Shown: positions 1 to 5,478 of the stretch, in pieces | How positions within the stretch are numbered: position 1 is the stretch's first letter | Layout of the letters: each line of letters begins with the position of its first letter | The notes under the pieces: generated by a model | Seen by the model: the letters and a program-made list of their open reading frames with translations, nothing else | Told to the model about the DNA's origin: nothing | The model's database searches: none | Origin: Saprospiraceae bacterium | GTDB taxonomy: Bacteria; Bacteroidota; Bacteroidia; Chitinophagales; Saprospiraceae | Direction of reading: 5' to 3' | DNA: 5,478 nucleotides | Assembly (NCBI GenBank): GCA_020437045.1 | Contig: JAGQWV010000779.1 | Span: 1 to 5,478, forward strand | Made by a program: the position numbers and the translations under genes

Positions 1-1
1 C

Positions 2-1528
2 AATACCGATAAATCCAGCATCCCAGGTATACAGGCAATCCCACCATCTTCCCGGCGCATGATGTCTTATATATTGGTTTTGGGTATAAACCGGATATAC
101 GATATTAGTGATGGTAGTGGCGGCCATTCTTTTCTGACCGAAAAGGTATTTTTCTCCAGCGGGGGTAATATGGTAGTCCGTCAACTTTGATCGTGCACTT
201 TGTTCTGCCTTTTTTAATCCAGAAATGGCAACATCTTTCAACAATGTCTTAACCTCGCCCAATGAACCGGTGCAGACCATTCCATAGATGGATCTTGTTG
301 CATGGGGTTGTAAATTAATTGGGCGCATAAATACATTAAAATAATGTCCATCGGTCCCATTACTAAATACAGTCTTGACATGGCCATTAGCCATTCGGCT
401 AAACTCATCTGATAGATCCTTGAAATACCACTCGCGATTTTGAAAATGCGGATAATCCCAGAATATACCGTAATAAGTTTCAACTTGTGGATATTTCAAA
501 ATAATGGTATTTTCCATAGGACCGGCAATAATCTCAGGGGTATAAATCCAGTCGACCGGAGCAATTTTTATGACCCCAAAATCAGACTGGCTCACAATGG
601 CAAACCCATCGATATTAATAACTTCACCATCTTCGGATATTATTTCTAACCGGTTTTTACCTTTTCTTAGATGTAGATGGGGTACCACTTTCATCGTAAA
701 ATCTTGTGAGGCATCGAGCGTCGTCGAGACATCAACGATGCCAGCGAGTTTAATTTTAGCATTACCGGATTTGCCAGAATTATATCGGATGCAGAGCACC
801 GGATCAGTAAGTTCGTCACTCACTTCAAAATCATAAATAACCTCATCGCCCATATTTTCACCGAAACGTATACCGGATCCCTTTACATATCCATTACTTC
901 TGATCTCGCCCCGAAAGTACCCGTCGGTAACCAGTCGCTCAAAGGGCGAAGGTTTGGCATAATTAAATGCTGAATATTCCAAAGCATCAATCCACTTTCC
1001 ATCTTCCGGTAAATCAATTATATCGTATACAATGGGATCATCAGGTTGATATGCTGCGGATGAAGGGAAATGAATGGAAGACATCAGATGCATTACCATA
1101 CTTTGACCCAGCTCGGAATTATTTACACATTCGATATGAAAAGCCCGGGATGAAGAATCAATCTCCGAATAGGAAATATCGGTATATACTTTGTCCTTCC
1201 ATTCCAGCTCATGCCGGAATGAAAAGTATTCCAAATTAGGTGAAGCTTCCCAGGGATGGAATCCGGTCTCGTAAAACACATTCGGAGCTACCGTCTTCCC
1301 ATGATAGTAACCCGGAAAAATACTAACATCAAAACGAATACCCTTCTTAACATCAGGCACATGTGATAGTCCAATATATTTCTTCGTATAGGGGCCCCAT
1401 TTAGGTAAATTCAAGTCATGTTTATATTTTAATGAATGGAGATATTCAGCACTTAGAGGATCTTGGGTGATTCCTTTTGTAGGCAACAGTAATATCCCCA
1501 CCATTACAATAATAAAACGTATTTCCAT
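2..1528 (-). CDS. Secreted glycosidase-like protein with CBM-like domain, partial (C-terminus beyond left edge)
   Basis: The frame is open without a stop from the ATG at 1528 to the window edge, giving 509 residues of a longer protein. Residues 1-21 form a signal peptide (basic start, hydrophobic FIIVMVGILLL, likely cleavage near KGITQ/D), so the product is exported. Residues about 30-215 look like an all-beta N-terminal domain. Residues about 220-315 read as a CBM6/CBM35-type beta-sandwich: alternating strands, then KGKNRLEIIS and INIDGFAIV, where these modules typically have a KGxNxI...ID pattern. The last residues, HHAPGRWWDCLYTWDAGFIG (489-508), with paired WD motifs, resemble the opening of (alpha/alpha)6 glycosidases such as GH63 and GH37. 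The catalytic acids cannot be checked because the barrel lies outside the window. A purine-rich AGGGAAAG sits just upstream of the start; Met9 is an in-frame alternative that would shorten the signal peptide. The specific family and substrate are not recognised. A role in glycan breakdown in the periplasm or outside the cell is inferred. Confidence 0.8.
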   Translation of the reverse strand, partial: MEIRFIIVMVGILLLPTKGITQDPLSAEYLHSLKYKHDLNLPKWGPYTKKYIGLSHVPDVKKGIRFDVSIFPGYYHGKTVAPNVFYETGFHPWEASPNLEYFSFRHELEWKDKVYTDISYSEIDSSSRAFHIECVNNSELGQSMVMHLMSSIHFPSSAAYQPDDPIVYDIIDLPEDGKWIDALEYSAFNYAKPSPFERLVTDGYFRGEIRSNGYVKGSGIRFGENMGDEVIYDFEVSDELTDPVLCIRYNSGKSGNAKIKLAGIVDVSTTLDASQDFTMKVVPHLHLRKGKNRLEIISEDGEVINIDGFAIVSQSDFGVIKIAPVDWIYTPEIIAGPMENTIILKYPQVETYYGIFWDYPHFQNREWYFKDLSDEFSRMANGHVKTVFSNGTDGHYFNVFMRPINLQPHATRSIYGMVCTGSLGEVKTLLKDVAISGLKKAEQSARSKLTDYHITPAGEKYLFGQKRMAATTITNIVYPVYTQNQYIRHHAPGRWWDCLYTWDAGFIGI

Positions 1529-1558
1529 TGGTTCTTTCCCTATTTTCGGCACTGGATG

Positions 1559-1574
1559 GATGTGTGCACCCATC
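1559..1574. promoter_or_regulatory. Operator-like near-palindrome upstream of the glycosidase-like gene
   Basis: A 16-bp dyad, GATG-T-GTGCAC-C-CATC, has a perfect 6-bp core, matching 4-bp arms and one mismatched pair. It ends 31 bases upstream of the ATG at 1528. The position suits a binding site for a dimeric regulator or a small leader hairpin. I found no convincing Bacteroidota promoter (TTG, spacer, TAnnTTTG) next to it, so the function is a guess. Confidence 0.25.
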
Positions 1575-1866
1575 TGTCATAATCTTTTGATCCGGGGTAA
1601 AATACAAATTCATTCGCATTCTTCATGAAGATATAAAGGACCTTGGTGAGACTCCGATCATTTTAACCGGGATTAATGTATATAATTTATTTGTTCTTTG
1701 TCTTGATAACAAAAGATCAAATAATTCGCCGCGTCGTTATCACCTTCGTCCAAACTTCGGTGATCACGGAAAGCTATGGTTTGTCGAAGATAAGACGGTA
1801 TGATCTAAGCCTAAAATGTATGAGTAAAGTCTAAATTCCTAAAACCCGTCCGAATCGGTATTCGTG

Positions 1867-1929
1867 CCGGGCGTGTCTCGCCTCAATGCGAGGACTTCCA
1901 GGCTATCTTTAACTGCTCAACCGGGCGTG
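1867..1929. repeat. 9-bp direct repeat CCGGGCGTG (two copies)
   Basis: CCGGGCGTG occurs at 1867-1875 and again at 1921-1929, 54 bases apart. A second short repeat, TTCCAGG, occurs at 1896-1902 and 1941-1947, 45 bases apart, so the two pairs interleave. GC-rich repeats stand out in this AT-leaning intergenic DNA. There are too few copies to call an array. Confidence 0.5.
1875..1895. repeat. Small GC-rich hairpin
   Basis: GTC-TCGC / loop CTCAAT / GCGA-G-GAC folds into seven base pairs with one bulged G. No T-tract follows on either strand, so a Rho-independent terminator is unlikely. It may be one arm of a structured RNA spanning 1860-2060. Confidence 0.35.
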
Positions 1930-1942
1930 GTCTATTTAATTT

Positions 1943-2049
1943 CCAGGGGCTGCTACAGTTTAGAAATTCTTGCGACTTTCATCATTCATTTTTCAATGAC
2001 TTATCTCTTAAGGTCAAGCAAACGGCCTTTATGCAGTCTTTGCCCCTGG
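1943..2049. repeat. 8-bp inverted repeat bracketing about 90 bases
   Basis: CCAGGGGC at 1943-1950 is the exact reverse complement of GCCCCTGG at 2042-2049. The pair could close a stem around a 91-base interior. Together with the adjacent hairpin it is compatible with a folded transcript or with the imperfect ends of a tiny element. The match stops at 8 bp on both sides. Confidence 0.35.
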
Positions 2050-2079
2050 TTTGTGATCTAGTAAATTACCACTAAATAT

Positions 2080-2106
2080 CTTATAAGAGCTTCTTTTATT
2101 TATAAG
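2080..2106. repeat. AT-rich hairpin overlapping a gene end
   Basis: CTTATAA at 2080-2086 pairs with TTATAAG at 2100-2106 around a 13-base loop. In the minus-strand transcript the first arm covers the last codons and the stop of the 200-residue membrane protein gene. It sits where a terminator might be but is entirely A/T apart from its closing pair and has no U-tract, so terminator function is doubtful. Confidence 0.25.
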
Positions 2107-2698
2107 TGATCACTAAGGCGGGATTACTATATCTTCGGTATGCCTTATAAATAAAATAGAATGTAAGTATTAAACCTATTATTATCACCCCCGTGTGACC
2201 AATCGTGTCAATAATTATTTTGGCAATAGCGCCTCTACTCCTGCTTCTCCTTGATCCTCCGTCTGCCAACTGTGTGGTGTCTTCTAGTGTTCCTAAAATA
2301 TAAGTAGATACCATGGTCACCAGAACCAGGAGCAAATTCCAAAGCAATGGCTTAGTCTGTCCTTCTATTACTTCGCTCCGACTAAATCCCAACTTCTGCC
2401 CAAGATACTCCCCAAATTCATTGGAGAGTTCTTCGCTATCAAAACCTATATTAAGACTTTTCTCCTTTCCTTCATCGTTATACTTTATTTTAGTGGACAC
2501 CGAAGCATCATTAAACGATATCCCCGTGATATATGACAGTGGCAAAGCATAAGCGCTTTTCATCATTCCGACTTTTTGTACAGCCTTCTCAAATTTATCA
2601 AGGTTATCGACCTTATTTTGACTCAACCATATCTCGGAATCTCTCAAAACCATTGATTTGTAAAACCCTGCCCCAACATCAAAAATTTTATTCTCCAT
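2096..2698 (-). CDS. Membrane protein with probable PH-like N-terminal domain and two transmembrane helices
   Basis: The product has 200 residues and no signal peptide. Residues about 12-108 suggest a small bacterial PH-like fold: successive beta segments (VLRDSEIWLSQ; YALPLSYITGISF; STKIKYNDEGKEKSLNIGF) followed by an acidic amphipathic helix (DSEELSNEFGEYLGQKLGF), the usual order of strands then C-terminal helix. Two hydrophobic helices follow, at about 117-136 and 159-185. They are separated by a short loop with a strongly basic RRSRSRG stretch (150-156), which by the positive-inside rule suggests a cytoplasmic loop. A basic KAYRRY segment follows the second helix. The ATG at 2698 is the only sensible start, although the upstream DNA is AT-rich with no Shine-Dalgarno. 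No specific family is recognised and the function is unknown. The gene stands alone, with long gaps on both sides. Confidence 0.8.
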   Translation of the reverse strand: MENKIFDVGAGFYKSMVLRDSEIWLSQNKVDNLDKFEKAVQKVGMMKSAYALPLSYITGISFNDASVSTKIKYNDEGKEKSLNIGFDSEELSNEFGEYLGQKLGFSRSEVIEGQTKPLLWNLLLVLVTMVSTYILGTLEDTTQLADGGSRRSRSRGAIAKIIIDTIGHTGVIIIGLILTFYFIYKAYRRYSNPALVITYK

Positions 2699-3010
2699 AA
2701 TAGATGCATTAAGATTTAGACTTTCAAATTTTATTGAGTCTATACTCAGAAATAGAATCGTATCAGAGTAACTTTCTTCGTTCTTAATTAATTATTTCCA
2801 TTGGTACTGCTGTAACTCACCTAATAATTATCATAAAATCCTTACCAGTTATTTTATCATTTGAAGGAAATGCACATCGATAACCTTCTAAGGTATATGA
2901 CTATAAATTAGATGTCGTTTGGATCCCAATATTACAAAATTTTGTAATACTATGTCAATAACAGCATAGAAATGTACTGCAGGGGTGTAATGCTTCGTAT
3001 AGATCGTGCA
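2699..3010. other. AT-rich intergenic region containing one perfect palindrome
   Basis: These bases separate the 200-residue membrane protein gene from the frame ending at 3011. All three minus-strand frames contain multiple stops and no coding-like stretch. The one clear structure is the 20-bp palindrome at 2930-2949. Near the gene start, an AAAATTTG lies about 30-40 bases upstream of the ATG and approximates the Bacteroidota -7 element TAnnTTTG with one mismatch. I found no matching -33 element, so I do not call a promoter. Confidence 0.45.
2930..2949. promoter_or_regulatory. Perfect 20-bp palindrome, operator-like
   Basis: The half-site TATTACAAAA is followed directly by its exact reverse complement TTTTGTAATA, with no spacer. 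A perfect 20-bp dyad is what a symmetric dimeric repressor site looks like. As RNA it could form only a weak A-U-rich stem with a four-base loop, and no U-tract follows, so terminator function is unlikely. It lies about 230 bases upstream of the membrane protein start at 2698, far for a simple operator of that gene. Confidence 0.4.
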
Positions 3011-3178
3011 TCACCACAGGGAAAATCCAGTTATCTTGCCACGACCATATCCCCCGAATATACTCGACCAGGATTCACCAAATAACACTTTACCATTAGT
3101 TAGATTAATGATTTTTCCCACCGGTTCATTGGCTAGCCGCAAAGGTATTCGTTTGTACAAAGGGAAAATTATCTGCAT
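3011..3178 (-). other. 55-codon overlapping frame, possible displaced tail of the upstream gene
   Basis: In a different register from the 324-residue gene, an ATG at 3178 opens a 55-codon frame ending with TGA at 3013-3011. About one third overlaps the 3' end of that gene; the rest continues past its stop. The translation looks protein-like, with ordinary composition: NEPVGKIINLTNGKVLFGES (residues 17-36), then SSIFGGYGRGKITGFSLW (38-55). Two readings are possible. It may be the original C-terminus of the 324-residue protein, displaced by a frameshift near 3130-3200, or chance open sequence. The segment GGYGRGKIT only superficially resembles a P-loop and I do not call it one. There is no ribosome binding site to support independent translation. 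Confidence 0.3.
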
Positions 3179-4100
3179 GTATACTATCCTCCAAATCCAC
3201 CTCTCTATCCGAATTTATTACTCCCGAATATATTCCATTGGTTTTGTCCTGGATGATACCGATCCAATATGGAAGATGCGGAGACAAACCAAGGATATAA
3301 TTAGAGCCAGCATCGATTGAGAGACTTGCTACAAAGCCAAAAACCGGATCCAGCGTCAAATCTTGGAAGATATATGTGGAATCATTAAGACTCTGCAGAA
3401 GTTTCCTCCAGTTTGCCTCGAATCCCATGGCAGTATCTACTAAGTAATGTTGATCATACGTTGCATAAAAGCAATAGTCGACCTGATAGTACTCATAAAC
3501 AAAAGCGTTAATCTCCCGAATAATCTCCTCATGTTGGTGCTCATCAACCAGGTAAGCATCGATGGCCGAAGTTGTTTCCCCAAATTTAATCTGGGAAGGA
3601 AAAAGTTTATCCGCAAAAACAAGATCTACGATGGTTTTATTCCCAAATTCCGGCAAGCTCCCACCATACAAATTTGTTGGGAGCGACCTAATTTTTTGAA
3701 AATAATTCGAAAGTTCGAATACAAATCTTTTCTCAATTGCATGATATCGAGCAGTATCCAGATCATATCCATTTGGACTCAGCAAGAATGAGACATATAG
3801 CTGTAAAAGAGGATTAAAACAAAATACGAACTGCACCCCACCTAGATTACAACTTGCCGAAAAACAAAATTCTGTTTGGCGAGTCAGATCTCTAAAAGAA
3901 AAAGATGAGTCTCTTTCCATTGTAGCAATGTTATTCAGCCACTCCGCGAAATGCTCCCGCGATCGCTCCAGATAAATGATATTTCTAGGCTCAAAACAGG
4001 GGAACGGAAAGAGCTCCAAACTATTTTCGCGCAGGAAATGCCATACCTCCCGTCTTACTTTTAAAGCCAGATCTCCCTTTTGTGGATCATGTCTATTCAT
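3126..4100 (-). CDS. Unrecognised 324-residue protein with an apparent internal duplication
   Basis: The product is a soluble protein of 324 residues with no signal peptide and no transmembrane helix. It is rich in aromatic residues. I do not recognise the family. It appears to be built from two similar halves. Residues 54-107 (starting WLNNIATMERDSSFSFRDLT) align over almost equal length with 231-283 (starting WRKLLQSLNDSTYIFQDLT). The segments before them also match in pattern: REVWHFLREN at 17-26 with REINAFVYEY at 195-204, and YLERSREHFAEW with YLVDTAMGFEANW. The second half is shorter at its C-terminus. The ATG at 4100 is the upstream-most start; TTAGAAG precedes it directly, a weak ribosome binding site at best. 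A 141-base gap follows the ABC ATPase, so co-transcription is possible but not shown. Two-domain immunity or SMI1-like proteins can look similar, but nothing here supports that assignment. Confidence 0.8.
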   Translation of the reverse strand: MNRHDPQKGDLALKVRREVWHFLRENSLELFPFPCFEPRNIIYLERSREHFAEWLNNIATMERDSSFSFRDLTRQTEFCFSASCNLGGVQFVFCFNPLLQLYVSFLLSPNGYDLDTARYHAIEKRFVFELSNYFQKIRSLPTNLYGGSLPEFGNKTIVDLVFADKLFPSQIKFGETTSAIDAYLVDEHQHEEIIREINAFVYEYYQVDYCFYATYDQHYLVDTAMGFEANWRKLLQSLNDSTYIFQDLTLDPVFGFVASLSIDAGSNYILGLSPHLPYWIGIIQDKTNGIYSGVINSDREVDLEDSIHADNFPFVQTNTFAASQ

Positions 4101-4241
4101 CTTCTAATAAATAATCGGCTATCAAATTACCTGAAGCATGTAACAGGCATCATCGATTCCGGGTGACTTCATTAAAAAATTTAGGACCATCAACGTCGGA
4201 CGGAATGACTGCTTGTCTTTATATACCTGTTCATCTTTCAA

Positions 4242-4892
4242 TTAAATGTACCCATAAATTTTCAAATCTTCGGATGCTTTGATCTCTCTTATAATTCCTT
4301 CTGAAATGATAAAAGAACGGTCTGAAATATCCAACACATTGCGATACTGATGATCGGTCAAGACTATTCCTTTTTTGGACTTTAATTCTTTTATTCTTCC
4401 CTTCACCAAATCAATGAATTTTGGCATTAAATACGTAAATGGCTCATCGAGTATGGAAAATGCTGAATTGGACTCCATCACTAAAAGCACTTCCACCAAT
4501 CTCCTGTCACCTCCGGACATACTGGAGAATTTACTCTTCCATCTTGCTTTTAAAAATGGATATTGTACGAAAAAGCGATCTTGATCTATTCCGTATAGAG
4601 TGAGAAGATTATTCAGTACTATGGACTTAGGATGAAATTCATGCTGCGGCAAATAATTAATCAATCCTTTCTCCTTATAAAGATTATTTATCACTTTATC
4701 ACCATACCTGATATGCTTAACATCAGCCTGTAACTGACCAGTAATGATCTTGAGCAAACAAGATTTACCACTTCCGTTTCGCCCCAAAATCCCAATTACT
4801 TTATTTTTGACTAATTCCAGATTAATTCCCCGGAGTATTTGCCTCTTGCCAAAGCTTAAATAAACGCTATCCACTTTAATCGATTGATTCAT
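4242..4892 (-). CDS. ABC transporter ATP-binding protein
   Basis: The product is a 216-residue nucleotide-binding subunit that hydrolyses ATP at the inner membrane, driving a partner membrane protein. Motifs appear in order: aromatic A-loop region YLSFG (11-15), Walker A GRNGSGKS (37-44), Q-loop LPQ (Gln83), signature MSGGD (125-129), Walker B FSILDE (145-150) and H-loop TDH (His181). The ATGA overlap at 4892-4889 joins it to the upstream membrane protein gene, indicating translational coupling. That start also places the first strand at the usual distance from the N-terminus. A start at 4931 would add 13 residues lying wholly inside the upstream gene and is rejected. Two features are odd. 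The signature is MSGGD rather than LSGGQ, and the D-loop reads DEPFTYLMP where DEPxxxLDP is usual, so its Asp is Met. From memory, ATPases with this D-loop and a GYI C-terminus recur in Bacteroidota. The substrate is unknown. Confidence 0.93.
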   Translation of the reverse strand: MNQSIKVDSVYLSFGKRQILRGINLELVKNKVIGILGRNGSGKSCLLKIITGQLQADVKHIRYGDKVINNLYKEKGLINYLPQHEFHPKSIVLNNLLTLYGIDQDRFFVQYPFLKARWKSKFSSMSGGDRRLVEVLLVMESNSAFSILDEPFTYLMPKFIDLVKGRIKELKSKKGIVLTDHQYRNVLDISDRSFIISEGIIREIKASEDLKIYGYI

Positions 4893-5197
4893 AAGGTCGA
4901 TTTTACGATGCATATCATCCCAAATAACCAAATCACAAAATCCACTGACACGGTGATAATCATCAATTCCTTCTTACCCAAGCCATTATTCATGTAAAAG
5001 AAAAGCTCTTTCGACTTTCTTTCCTGATGCACCAATATTCCGACGGCACTAGTCATGATCTTAAACCATATAATAGCGGTCAAAAAGCCAACTCCTGTAG
5101 CATAATAAACGTAAAATGATAACAACGTCATCAACAACGAAAAGACAAGAAAATCCCCGGCATAAAGTGAAAGAAGTTTCAGTTTCCTGGAAATCAT
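4889..5197 (-). CDS. Small three-helix membrane partner of the ABC ATPase
   Basis: The product is a 102-residue integral membrane protein with hydrophobic helices at about 14-33, 36-56 and 79-98. Between helices two and three lies a charged amphipathic segment, RKSKELFFYMNNGLGKKEL (60-78). It resembles the cytoplasmic coupling segment of FtsX/MacB-type permeases (charged residues, then a small-residue turn such as LGxxxxxL), so it is a plausible docking site for the ATPase. The stop overlaps the ATPase start by ATGA, and the pair is probably one transcription unit. Three helices are far fewer than a normal ABC permease has, so the protein would need to oligomerise or recruit another membrane subunit. 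The start is uncertain: the ATG at 5197 fits best, with AAAGGA very close upstream, while a TTG at 5215 would add six residues. The ABC partnership is inferred from the overlap and the coupling-like segment; the substrate is unknown. Confidence 0.75.
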   Translation of the reverse strand: MISRKLKLLSLYAGDFLVFSLLMTLLSFYVYYATGVGFLTAIIWFKIMTSAVGILVHQERKSKELFFYMNNGLGKKELMIITVSVDFVIWLFGMICIVKSTL

Positions 5198-5207
5198 ATC
5201 CTTTAGA

Positions 5208-5478
5208 TTATGCAATCAAAGTACTTAACGATTTGTATACATATAATGGCCCGTCTTGAGCCATCATTACTTCATTGATTAGTCCTAAAGTTGTCCTTCA
5301 CATTAGAGCAATGTGCGTCGATTTTACCGAAAATATCATTAACACGACGTATCTAGGCAGATTTCGTTCGGCTTTCTCTCTTATGATCTTAATGTCATAA
5401 TATATGTACTTTCCTACAATGACTAGTAGATCAACGCACGAGGTATGTTGAATAATTTTAGGCTCTTGCACGTATTTA
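5208..5478 (-). pseudogene. Interrupted frame, possible DnaA-C-like helix-turn-helix remnant (partial)
   Basis: One reading frame runs from the right edge to the TAA at 5210-5208, 89 sense and nonsense codons, interrupted once by TGA at 5300-5298. The residues before the TGA include IIREKAERNLPRYVVLMIF and KSTHIALM; those after it include LGLINEVMMAQDGPLYVYKS. The order (basic segment ending in Arg, hydrophobic M-containing helix, a Thr/His turn, then a helix near Gly-Asp and a V-x-x-S tail) loosely parallels the DnaA domain IV type helix-turn-helix, in which R-x-I-A-M is followed by T..L..IG and GRDHTTVIHS. Similarity is weak and the DHTT motif itself is not intact. The TAA falls 10 bases before the ATG at 5197, the spacing expected of operon neighbours. 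Alternatives are a real gene ending at the TGA, a sequencing error, or chance open sequence. The 5' end lies beyond the window. Confidence 0.35.

Larger units (their letters stand above)
1529..2095. other. Long gene-free region with a relatively GC-rich repeat-bearing segment
   Basis: I see no credible gene in these 567 bases: minus-strand frames are broken by many stops, and plus-strand frames give only short unsupported ORFs. The stretch 1540-1860 is mostly plain AT-rich sequence; its one local signal is a 6-bp inverted repeat, ATCACC/GGTGAT, around 1739-1764. The stretch 1860-2060 looks different. It is visibly richer in G+C and carries a 9-bp direct repeat, a small stable hairpin and an 8-bp long-range inverted repeat, listed separately. 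It could be a non-coding RNA, a remnant of a mobile element, or the leader of the downstream gene. I cannot assign it to a known RNA family. Confidence 0.5.

Noticed and set aside
238..1239. Several short frames on both strands inside the glycosidase-like gene
   Set aside because: All are out of register with the continuous 509-codon minus-strand frame that carries the signal peptide and domain motifs.
1864..2061. Plus-strand 65-codon frame starting with GTG
   Set aside because: It has a rare start and no recognisable motif, and it coincides with the repeat-bearing segment where several frames are equally open by chance.
2701..2760. Possible Bacteroidota promoter (AAAATTTG) before the 200-residue membrane protein gene
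   Set aside because: The -7 element has a mismatch and no TTG -33 element lies at the required spacing.
3028..3060. GGYGRGKIT as a nucleotide-binding P-loop
   Set aside because: The spacing only roughly fits GxxxxGK[ST] and lacks a preceding hydrophobic strand and a following helix; the frame ends a few residues later.
3006..3320. Plus-strand 104-codon frame
   Set aside because: It is antisense to the end of the 324-residue gene and its overlapping tail frame, with no family-like motif or ribosome binding site.
3447..3791. Plus-strand 114-codon frame
   Set aside because: It lies wholly antisense to the coding 324-residue gene and has a translation typical of a shadow frame.
4893..4931. In-frame upstream start for the ABC ATPase, adding MVIWDDMHRKIDL
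   Set aside because: The extension lies entirely within the upstream membrane protein gene, and Met at 4892 gives a clean ATGA overlap and the normal N-terminal length.
5381..5400. Inverted repeat TTATGA/TCATAA with an 8-base loop
   Set aside because: It is only six A/T-rich pairs, falls within the interrupted reading frame, and has no U-tract, so chance is the simplest explanation.

Overview
The window looks like accessory or slowly decaying DNA from a member of the Bacteroidota, perhaps the Chitinophagaceae or Sphingobacteriaceae side of the phylum. The base composition is AT-leaning and most starts lack a clear Shine-Dalgarno. The ABC ATPase closely resembles, from memory, a family I associate with that phylum: its Walker B motif is followed by DEPFTYLMP and it ends in GYI. 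The assignment is inference; there is no rRNA or housekeeping marker here.

Everything I accept as coding is on the minus strand, so the window reads from right to left. (1) At 5478-5208 an open frame enters from the right edge, carries one in-frame TGA and ends just before the next gene. It weakly resembles a DnaA C-terminal-type helix-turn-helix and is called a probable pseudogene. (2) At 5197-4242 a two-gene unit encodes a 102-residue three-helix membrane protein and an ABC ATPase, joined by an ATGA stop/start overlap. This is the clearest functional module: a very small ABC transport or membrane-remodelling system. (3) At 4100-3126 there is an unrecognised 324-residue soluble protein that appears to contain an internal duplication. 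A 55-codon frame in a different register overlaps its 3' end and may be its lost tail. (4) At 2698-2096 a 200-residue membrane protein has a probable PH-like N-terminal domain and two transmembrane helices. (5) At 1528-2 lies the N-terminal 509 residues of a secreted glycosidase-like protein with a carbohydrate-binding-like beta domain and the start of a probable (alpha/alpha)6 catalytic barrel. It runs off the left edge.

Coding density is low. Gaps of about 570 bases (1529-2095) and about 310-430 bases (2699-3125) separate the genes. The first holds a relatively GC-rich segment with short direct and inverted repeats and an operator-like dyad near the glycosidase start. The second holds a perfect 20-bp palindrome. 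Apart from the membrane protein/ATPase pair, nothing shows that these genes work together. The wide spacings suggest separate transcription units.
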